DNA of 24,933 nucleotides from JAGLQA01 sp023135565. Lineage in GTDB: Bacteria; Acidobacteriota; Aminicenantia; UBA2199. The position numbers were made by a program, and so were the translations under genes. Numbering within the stretch: position 1 is the stretch's first letter; every line of letters starts with the position of its first letter. The stretch is from the NCBI GenBank assembly GCA_030639305.1, contig DAOWCY010000103.1, forward strand, positions 1 to 24,933, written 5' to 3'. Below are positions 13,843 through 21,000 of the stretch, in pieces. The notes beneath the pieces are model-generated. The model ran no database searches, was not told the DNA's origin, and worked only from the letters and a program-made list of their open reading frames with translations.

Positions 13843-16086
13843 TTATATTATCAGTAGTTTCTCCCTGGTGGCCTGATCCAATTTAGATAATATTTCCCGG
13901 GTATAACGGTAGCCGATATCGGCAGTCTTTTCCATTTTTTTGAAGTCTAAGAAACCGATTTCATTCACAGGGGGAACCAAAACTAAGTCTGCATCCTGTT
14001 TTACAGCGTTGGCCGCTTTAACGCTTCCTGTCAGGATGGTAGACATCATAATATCGAGTATATCAGGGACTTTGATGGCTTCTTTAAAGGGCAGTACCCG
14101 GCTCCAGAAGACTTTCCAGGGAGAAGGGATTTTATCTATCTTGAAAGAGAGGTTTAGGTTCGGATCCACCTCCGCCACGATAACCACACCGCATTGGCGG
14201 CGTATGATGTCACCGGGCAGGTTATTGATAACGCCTCCATCTACATAAATCTCGCCATCCTGGATAACCGGCGCCACAACACCGGGCAGGGAACTGCTGG
14301 CTCTCACAGCTTTCCAGACCGCACCACGCCTGTAGACCCGCAGTTCCGAGGTGGTCAGGTTGCTGGCCACGCAGAAGAAGTTGGTCCATAGGTCTTCAAT
14401 TTCGGTTTCGCCATAAGCAACTTTACCCATATATCCTATTTTCCGGCTTTTCAGCAGGGAGATAATGGGCAGTGTGTATTCGTTAAAAGGATTGATCTCG
14501 ATAAACAGCTTGCGAGCCATCTCCAGCATACCTTCATAATCGTTGTCCATGGCATATTTTGCCCCGATGATAGCCCCCATACTGGTGCCGCCGATCATAT
14601 CGATAGGGATACCCGCTTCCTGCAAAGCGTGTATGATGCCGATATGGGCAATCCCTTTAGCGGAGCCGCCGCCAAGGGCAAGGCCGATGGCCCGGTTGGC
14701 CAGGAAACGGGCCAGGCGTTGGAAATCCTCGTTCCGGTTCCAGCGGATATGATAGTGGCGGCTTACCTCTCTCTGGTTTAACCAGTTTGCCGTGCCGGAA
14801 GGTAAAACCGTGCCGTCGCGGTGCAGCAGCACCAGTATTTTGCCCGAAGATATGTGTTTATTATCATCTTTGAGACATTCTCTTTCGATCACACTCAATT
14901 GAGGGGAGGCTTCGGCGTCACCTAAGAGAAGCACCTTATCGGCCCGGGAGAGGCATCTCCTGGTCCAATTGGATACTTCCGGTCCAGCGCGGTAAATCAT
15001 AAAAGAATTGATAGACTCGGTTTCGGTCAGCCAGGCTGAAAGGCCCGCGCTGCGCAGATCGGTTTCCGTTGTCTGGGCAATACCCTTTCTATTGAACAAC
15101 TGGTCGAGCTTTTCCGCTGTCAGCAGGAAGGTAGAGCCATGCTCCGACAGTGCGGCGGCAAGCTTGTCCGTAAACTCCGTCAGCGGCGCCGTGGGTGAAA
15201 TAGGAATAACAGCTATATTTATGGCAGTATTCCTGGGCAGCAGGCGGTTTTCCTTGTTTTTTAATCTCTGGATCAGGATACGGGTCACTGCCATAATGAC
15301 CGGTGGGTATTTATCACAAATTCTCTCGAAAGAAGCTTTCGACAGTTTTACCAGGTCACTGTCCCGGGCTGCATATATAGTAGCCGACCTTTCTTCGCCT
15401 GTCAGGATAGCAGCCTCGCCGGCAATCTCACCCCAGGGGATCACCCCCACTAAGCGGTCCGGTTTGCCCTCCTGTTGATCCACCACGTTAAGCAGGCCGC
15501 TGATGAGGATAAACAGGCTGTCCGCACTGTCACCTTTCCGGTAAAGGACATCGCCCCGTTTCAGGTGCACCCAATCGAACTGGGATTCGATATAATTAAA
15601 GGTGGATTCATTCATCTCCCCGAAATACTCGGGCAGTACTTTAGCCAGGAGGGACCTTCTCAGTCGGTTAAGCACAACTTTGAGAATTTGCAGCCTGATC
15701 TCGGGATATTTCCTGAGCACCTCTTCGAAATACTCTTTAGTCAGTTCGGCGAGTGTTGTATTTTTCACCGCCAGGACGGTTGAATTCCGTTTTCCCCCGA
15801 TTAAGAGTGCAATTTCTCCAACCGGGACCCCGGGTCCCATTTCCCTGACTACGATTTTTCCTCCTCTTGCCGGTTTGACCACCTCCTGCAAGCAGCCCTC
15901 TATGACGATATACATACTTTCGGCATTGTCACCCTGGGTATAGAGGGACTCATCTTTTTTGAGGGTAACGGGGCGCATTTTCGATGCCATGTCCAGCAGC
16001 ACTTCTTTACTGAATTCTTCGAACACATTGATAGATTCGAGATTGCCGACATCCTGGAAACCGGTATGTTTTTTATTATTTTCCAT
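13843..16086 (-). CDS. Patatin-like phospholipase with two cyclic-nucleotide-binding domains (NTE type)
   Basis: 747 residues. Two cNMP-binding-type beta-barrels come first: about 18-140 (TQGDNAESMYIVIEG, VGEIALLIGGKRNSTVLA) and about 155-275 (RKGDSADSLFILISG, GEIAGEAAILTGEERSATI). A Rossmann-like linker follows (about 287-445, INIAVIPISP...). The patatin lipase domain starts at about 466, with the oxyanion loop LGGGSAKGIAHIG (471-483), nucleophile GGTSMG (Ser502) and DGG (Asp616), giving the Ser-Asp dyad intact. This is the layout of bacterial homologues of neuropathy target esterase: a lysophospholipase or phospholipase at the membrane whose activity may respond to ligand binding by the N-terminal domains. 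No membrane segment was seen. No Shine-Dalgarno is obvious. The gene stands alone; no nucleotide cyclase gene is in the window. Confidence 0.9.
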   Translation of the reverse strand: MENNKKHTGFQDVGNLESINVFEEFSKEVLLDMASKMRPVTLKKDESLYTQGDNAESMYIVIEGCLQEVVKPARGGKIVVREMGPGVPVGEIALLIGGKRNSTVLAVKNTTLAELTKEYFEEVLRKYPEIRLQILKVVLNRLRRSLLAKVLPEYFGEMNESTFNYIESQFDWVHLKRGDVLYRKGDSADSLFILISGLLNVVDQQEGKPDRLVGVIPWGEIAGEAAILTGEERSATIYAARDSDLVKLSKASFERICDKYPPVIMAVTRILIQRLKNKENRLLPRNTAINIAVIPISPTAPLTEFTDKLAAALSEHGSTFLLTAEKLDQLFNRKGIAQTTETDLRSAGLSAWLTETESINSFMIYRAGPEVSNWTRRCLSRADKVLLLGDAEASPQLSVIERECLKDDNKHISSGKILVLLHRDGTVLPSGTANWLNQREVSRHYHIRWNRNEDFQRLARFLANRAIGLALGGGSAKGIAHIGIIHALQEAGIPIDMIGGTSMGAIIGAKYAMDNDYEGMLEMARKLFIEINPFNEYTLPIISLLKSRKIGYMGKVAYGETEIEDLWTNFFCVASNLTTSELRVYRRGAVWKAVRASSSLPGVVAPVIQDGEIYVDGGVINNLPGDIIRRQCGVVIVAEVDPNLNLSFKIDKIPSPWKVFWSRVLPFKEAIKVPDILDIMMSTILTGSVKAANAVKQDADLVLVPPVNEIGFLDFKKMEKTADIGYRYTREILSKLDQATREKLLII

Positions 16087-16136
16087 TTAATTCTATCGAT
16101 TCAACACAAGCTATTCCGATTACATTAACATTGTAT

Positions 16137-16165
16137 ATTTTAAAACAAAATCTTCAAGAATTCAA
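16137..16165 (-). promoter_or_regulatory. Predicted promoter of the patatin-like gene
   Basis: Minus strand: TTGAAT (16165-16160), a 17-base spacer, TAAAAT (16142-16137). The leader to the ATG at 16086 would be about 45 bases. A separate small dyad, ACCTG-GAATAA-CAGGT (16185-16200), lies just upstream, and the perfect 16-bp dyad is about 90 bases upstream. Confidence 0.5.
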
Positions 16166-16256
16166 TAGGTCGATCGGCATATTTACCTGGAATAACAGGT
16201 ATTTGTTTAAAAAAAATGATTTTTTATAGAACCTACTCTTGAAATAGAGATTTTTA

Positions 16257-16272
16257 TACAACTAAAGTTGTA
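16257..16272. promoter_or_regulatory. Recurrent 16-bp dyad, site 3 (perfect palindrome)
   Basis: TACAACTAAAGTTGTA is an inverted repeat of seven bases around AA. It lies between the divergently placed patatin gene (minus) and the 20-codon ORF (plus), so it could serve either. A looser copy, TAGAACTTTAGGTTGATA, is at 16302-16319. It shares 14 identical bases (AACTAAAGTTGTAT) with sites 1 and 2. Confidence 0.6.
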
Positions 16273-16399
16273 TTTTTAAAAATCTTTTTTAGTACCAAAA
16301 ATAGAACTTTAGGTTGATATACAAACGGAATTTTTAGGTTATTATAGTAGTGTAAAAATTAAATGAAAAACTAAAATTCGATTTAAACAGGAGGCTAAA

Positions 16400-16462
16400 A
16401 TGAAAAACTTTATTAATGGAATTAAATGGTTTGCGTGGTATGTTGTTTTAGTACTAAGGTAA
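16400..16462 (+). CDS. 20-residue hydrophobic peptide ORF
   Basis: ATG at 16400 to TAA at 16462, encoding MKNFINGIKWFAWYVVLVLR. An AGGAGG sits six to seven bases before the ATG, among the strongest ribosome-binding sites in the window. The peptide has a short basic/aromatic N-terminal half and a hydrophobic C-terminal half long enough to insert partly in a membrane. It lies alone in 800 bases without other genes, between a palindromic operator-like site and a strong terminator. Possible roles are a small membrane peptide, a type-I-toxin-like peptide, a signalling peptide, or a reading frame inside a regulatory RNA. No homologue is recognised; codon statistics cannot help at this size. Confidence 0.45.
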   Translation: MKNFINGIKWFAWYVVLVLR

Positions 16463-16653
16463 AAGAAAAGATAATAGGGGAGTTCCTCTCCGATACTTGT
16501 AGTAGAATTTCATATTAAAAAATTTTTTGACTATTAAGAAGAATTGTGTATTATTAACAGGAATTGTGAAACTTAATAAATAGTCACTGCGGGCCAGGCA
16601 ATCTGAAATTCTGAAATGTAGGCTTATCTCTTATCTATTATCTAACATAAAAT
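16463..16653 (+). ncRNA. Possible structured 3' RNA segment after the 20-codon ORF
   Basis: Between the small ORF and the terminator there is a hairpin GGGGAG-TTC-CTCTCC (16477-16491, one G-U pair), an 8-bp inverted repeat TGACTATT (16528-16535) / AATAGTCA (16579-16586), and inside it a direct repeat GAATTGTG at 16541 and 16561 (20-base period). This suggests a folded untranslated region or small RNA of which the ORF is part. It fits no RNA family I know. Promoter not confidently located. Confidence 0.3.
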
Positions 16654-16689
16654 GGGGAACAGGAGTTATCCTGTTCCCCGTTTTTTTTT
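16654..16689 (+). terminator. Strong rho-independent terminator
   Basis: An 11-bp perfect stem, GGGGAACAGGA / TCCTGTTCCCC, with loop GTTA, then G and nine Ts. It is clearly oriented for plus-strand transcription, although the only plus-strand reading frame before it with a good start is the 20-codon ORF. The adjoining stretch 16690-16885 holds nothing recognisable. Confidence 0.9.
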
Positions 16690-16885
16690 CCGGAGGGAAT
16701 TGGGAACGGACAATTAATTTTTGTATGCTGTGGGAGGACGCCAAAAAACAGTTGGATATCGAATAGAAAATTGGTCTGTCGCCTTTCCGGCTCCACTATT
16801 CTGGCGCATGTATGCGTCCCCTACAGGTATTGTTGTTTGCGTTTCCCGACCGTGCCCTTTCCGTGCAGTGGATAACAGACTGCTG

Positions 16886-17287
16886 TCACCAGGTTATTTT
16901 TATATTCCCGGCCTTTTGTATCTTCCTGTCCCGCGTTATTAAAGGTAGGCCTAATTGCAGCGCTGAAGCTGCGATAATGCGGTCAGGCATATCAGGTACA
17001 ACCTCCCTGGAAATTTCCCGGAGAGCTATTACTGTATCTTTATCCAGGGGAGCAGCTTCATAACTTCCGTTAATCGTGTCTAACATATCTAATACCTTTT
17101 TAACGGAAATTTCGTCGATACGCCCTTTTTCAACAAGGTAAACCATTTCAACCAGGACAATACCGGGAATCATAACCTTATGAATACCCTCATCTGTTTC
17201 CCGGAAAATTTTCTTTACTTTTTTTGAAAGCTTCGGATTCTCCGTCAAATGCCATATGAGAGCGTGTGTATCAGTTACATATCTCAT
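16886..17287 (-). CDS. vapC: PIN-domain ribonuclease toxin (VapC family)
   Basis: 133 residues, normal VapC length. The PIN acidic residues are present: Asp6 in VTDTHALIW, Glu47 in IVLVEMVYL, Asp102 in PDRIIAASA and Asp120 in TRDRKIQ, arranged to bind Mg in an RNase active site. VapC toxins cleave tRNA or rRNA when freed from the antitoxin; the target here is unknown. Its ATG is 3 bases after the stop of the upstream antitoxin gene, so translation is coupled. The layout TDTHALIWHLTENPKLS is that of the VapC subgroup paired with DUF2281-like antitoxins. Confidence 0.92.
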   Translation of the reverse strand: MRYVTDTHALIWHLTENPKLSKKVKKIFRETDEGIHKVMIPGIVLVEMVYLVEKGRIDEISVKKVLDMLDTINGSYEAAPLDKDTVIALREISREVVPDMPDRIIAASALQLGLPLITRDRKIQKAGNIKITW

Positions 17288-17290
17288 GCC

Positions 17291-17539
17291 TTATATATCC
17301 CGTTTTTCCAGGTTTCCCCACATCTCTTTGCGGATGTCGGTTATATCTTGCTCCGTGATCTCTTTTCCCTTCCAGAGGCCGCCTAAAGCAATAGGAATAT
17401 AAGAGGTAGGCTTTTGAGGCATTTTTTTGAATTTGAAACGAATAAAATCCAGGAAAGTTTGCACTTCTATTAATCCTTCAGGAGGAATATTATCCAAAGT
17501 GGTGATGATTTCCTGTTTTAATGTTCCTGCTTGTTTCAT
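17291..17539 (-). CDS. vapB: Antitoxin of the VapBC pair (DUF2281-like)
   Basis: 82 residues. The N-terminal half (LKQEIITTLDNIPPEGLIEVQTFLDFIRFK) is the DUF2281-type helix pair. The C-terminal half (ALGGLWKGKEITEQDITDIRKEMWGNL) is the typical toxin-binding tail of antitoxins that neutralise PIN toxins. No AbrB-like DNA-binding N-terminus is evident, so autoregulation is uncertain. There is no Shine-Dalgarno. The -10 box ends six bases before the ATG, so a leaderless mRNA is predicted. Confidence 0.85.
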   Translation of the reverse strand: MKQAGTLKQEIITTLDNIPPEGLIEVQTFLDFIRFKFKKMPQKPTSYIPIALGGLWKGKEITEQDITDIRKEMWGNLEKRDI

Positions 17540-17545
17540 GAATTT

Positions 17546-17574
17546 ATAATAACATAATAATCTTGAATTTTCAA
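17546..17574 (-). promoter_or_regulatory. Promoter of vapBC
   Basis: Minus strand: TTGAAA (17574-17569), a 17-base spacer, TATTAT (17551-17546), then AAATTC and the vapB ATG. A short inverted repeat GTAACTGT/ACAGTTAC lies just upstream (17586-17620). Confidence 0.7.
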
Positions 17575-17585
17575 CTTGCTCCCGG

Positions 17586-17620
17586 GTAACTGTCCGGTTT
17601 AAGAAAAATTGAACAGTTAC
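17586..17620. repeat. Inverted repeat GTAACTGT...ACAGTTAC upstream of vapBC
   Basis: Two perfect 8-base arms separated by 19 bases. It could be an operator for vapBC or a hairpin; no T-run is attached. Confidence 0.4.
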
Positions 17621-17696
17621 AGCCTTCAGCTTTGCCTCCGGCGGGGGGGCGGCGCCCCCACCTTCTTTGCCTCCGGCGCCCCTGCCGGGGGCTAAA

Positions 17697-18052
17697 CTTT
17701 TGAAAAAGTTTAATCAAAACTTTTTATTATTAAAATCAAAGGCGCTCACACGCTGCCCCCTGCGGCGAAGCCGCTTATCGCCCCCCCGTGCGCACGGGGT
17801 TTAGAATCAAAAGCGCTCCCTGCCGCGAAGCGGCTTATAGGTTCCCCGCGCCGCGGGGCTTTTGGAAAAGTTTAATCAAAACTTTTTATTATTAAAATCA
17901 AAGGCGCTCACACGCTGCCCCTGCCGCGAAGCGGCTTATAGGCTCCCCGCGCCGCGGGGCTTTTGAAAAAGTTTAATCAAAACTTTTATTTATTTAAAAT
18001 CAAAAGCTCTCCCTGCGGCGAAGCCGCTTATCGCCTCCCCGTGCGCACGGGG
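17697..18052. repeat. Tandem array of palindromic repeat modules between vapBC and the NRPS
   Basis: Four modules end at 17799, 17858, 17959 and 18052. A full module has an A/T dyad (AAAAGTTTAATCAAAACTTTT), a spacer ATTATTAAAATCAAAGGCGCTC, a hairpin GCGGC-GAA-GCCGC (or its GCCGC-GAA-GCGGC form), TTATMGG/CG, and a palindrome CCCCGTGCGCACGGGG or CCCCGCGCCGCGGGG. The two hairpin types covary: GCGGC-first goes with GTGCGCAC, GCCGC-first goes with GCGCCGC. Module 2 lacks the A/T dyad. The array ends exactly at the NRPS stop codon and could act as its terminator region. No gene lies within 17575-18052. Confidence 0.85.
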
Positions 18053-21000
18053 CTAACCGAATAAGGCCTCTAAATCATCCTCATCCAAATCAACCGTATC
18101 AAAATCAGATGGCGTGAAATGCACCTCATCCTCAGTCTCAAAATAAGTCACCATCTGCTCCAAAACAGATTTTATTTTTTCGAGCAATCCGGCCATCTTC
18201 TCCTGGCTGAACATCCCGCGGCTGTAATATAAATCGAAAATTAACCGGCCTTGCAATATCATACAATCGATCTCTACCGGTACTGTCATCACATTCTCCG
18301 GCCCTATGTCCGAACCGGTGCCGGTTTCACTGTAAGAAAATATTTCATTCGATATTTCCCGGTCGAATTTTCCCAAATAATTAAACCGCACCTGACTTTG
18401 ATAATTTTCGCTTATCTTTTTCGCGGTGTACTTTAGAACCCCATAACCGATACCATTGTTCGGGGTAGCTCGCAACTGCTCCTTGATAGACTTGATACGC
18501 CCGGTGAGGTCCTCTTTGTCCATGTCGATCATTTTAGGATACATGGCGGTAAACCAACCGATAGTACGCGATAAATCAGTTTCCTGCAAAACCCTGCCGT
18601 AATTCTCCATCTCTAAGACAATCTCTTTACTGCCGCTGAAATCCCGCAGGGCGGAACCTAAAGCTGTCACCAGCAGCACTTCTACGTCCGTTTTGAAACT
18701 CTCCCGGCTGCCGCGGGTGAGCGTGCCGGTCTGCTCCTCATCAAATACAAAACCGGTTTTCTCCCGGTCTTTCATAACGCCTATAGCGGCGTCCCCGGCT
18801 TTGTCCCCGGCAATAGAAAAACCGGAGCCGGTGATTTCTTCCCAATAAGAAACTTCCTGCTGCACGGCTTCCTGCCGGGCGTATTCCCGCAAACACGCCG
18901 CCCAGTCGGTTAAAGAGGCGGTTTTGGCAGGCAGCGTGGCTTCTTCGCCTTTTGAAAATCCGGCATAGAGGCGGTACAGGTCTGCTAACAATATACGCCA
19001 GGATACGCCGTCGATAACAAGATGATGCGCCGTTATCAATAGTTTCGGCTTCTCCGCGCCGCACTTTATAATAGCCGCTTTTATAAGCAGGGAATTTTGT
19101 AGGTCGAAAGAGGCTTTCACTTTTTCACCTGTTTCTCTTATTTTGTCCTCCAGGCTATCACCTGCCGGGATGTCGAATGTTTCGATTTCTACATCCTTCT
19201 CTAAATGGCGGTTATTGTAAAATAGAGCGTTGGTTTTTAGATCGACGTTTAACCGGAGCCCGTCATGATGCTTTATAAGCAGGTTGAAACACTTCACCAG
19301 GATGTCCCGGTCTATCTCCGTTTCAAATTCCAACAGCGCCGATTGATTAAAATAATGGGGCTGCCTAAATCGTTGTTCGAAAAACCAGGCTTCGATAGGC
19401 GAAAGGGTTTTTGTTCCTTCCATAAAACCCTGTTCATAGGTTTTCTTCTCCTTGTGAAAATCCACGTGCAAAATCAACTGCGAGATGGTTTGATAATTCA
19501 AAATATCACCGGCGTTCACCGCTAAATCCCGGTCGTTCAGCCGCGAAGATATCTGCACGGCTTTGATGGAATCACCGCCTAAATCGAAAAAATTATCCTC
19601 CATGCCGATACCCTCGATGGCCAATACATCGCACCATATTTTACCGATAGTTTTTTCGAGATCGGTGGCGGGTTCTAAACCGCCTTCCGCGCCGGTTTTG
19701 ACCTGCGGCTGGGGCAAAGCGCGGCGGTCTAATTTGCCGTTGTTGGTCAGGGGTATCTTATCTATGGTCACATAATAAGCCGGCACCATATAATCGGGCA
19801 AATTTTTGCCTAAAGCTTGCCGGACTGTTTTGGCGTCCAATCCGGCGGCTTCGGGCTGCCCCGCTTTTTCGGTCTCGTCAGGCACCATATAAGCGCAGAG
19901 AGAGGGCTGCCCGCTTTTATCTTCCACTACCACCACTACGGCGTCTTTAACGCCGGTGAGATTCGACAATTGTTTTTCGATTTCCCCGGGTTCGATACGA
20001 AAGCCCCTTATTTTGACCTGCTCGTCGCAGCGACCGAAAAATTCCAGCGTTTCATCTAAGTTCCAGCGGCCTAAGTCGCCGGATCTGTACATCTTTTCGC
20101 CGGGAATAAAAGGATTGTCTACGAATTTTTCCGCGGTTAAGGCGTCGTTATTGTGGTAGCCTGAGGCCACCCCGGCTCCGCCGATGTATATTTCACCGAT
20201 AATACCCAAAGGCAGCGGCCTTTTATTTTTATCGAGAATGTATATTCCTACATTATTCGATGGTTTGCCGATAGGCACACCGCCGTCGTGGTCTTTGTTC
20301 CTGTCATAGCGGTGAATCATGCAGCCTACGGCTGTTTCGGTGGGGCCGTATTCGTTATATATGTTTATCTTGCCGCCGAAATAGTCGTCGATTTCCCGGG
20401 CCGTGCTTGTTTTTAACTCTTCGCCGCCCACGATAAAACTCCTTATTTTGGGGACTTCGCCTTTTAGTTCTTTTATGATTTTTAGATGAGAGGGGGTTAA
20501 TTTGCAGATGTCTACTTTATTTTCTTTGACTACTCTTTCGATAAGCAGTCCGTCTTTGCTGTCGCGGTAGATGACGATGGTATTGCCGGTTACCAGGGGA
20601 ATAAAAATCGAGGTGACGGTCAAGTCGAAAGACAAAGAGGTATACAAAGGAAAGGTGGTTTTTTCACCGCCTACATAAAAACCGGCGCCCCACCAAATAT
20701 AGTTGATGACATTGCGGTGCCTCAGCAGCGTGCCTTTGGGATTGCCGGTGGTGCCGGACGTATAAATCACATAGGCCGGGCTATCGCTGTCAAAGTCCGG
20801 TTTTTCGTAATCGCGCCCGGTCTTTTCTTCATCCAGGGTGAGGTAGTCGATAAGGATATTTTTTATATCCCCGCTGCCGGTTAACAGTTCGCTTTCCTGC
20901 TGTTCCAGTACCTTCTCTATCAACAAAATCTTAAGGCCGCTGTTTTCGATGATGTAACGTTTCCTGTCTAAGGGGTAGGCGGGGTCGATGGGCAGGTAAG

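Noticed and set aside
16690..16885. Plus-strand ORFs of 73 and 83 codons near 16721-17063
   Set aside because: They overlap the vapC coding region in antisense and have no ribosome-binding site or recognisable features.
17697..18052. CRISPR array
   Set aside because: Repeat modules are themselves palindromic and nearly contiguous, with no unique spacers of uniform length and no cas genes.
18741..19064. 107-codon minus-strand ORF inside the NRPS gene
   Set aside because: Arg-rich alternative frame of the epimerase-domain coding region.
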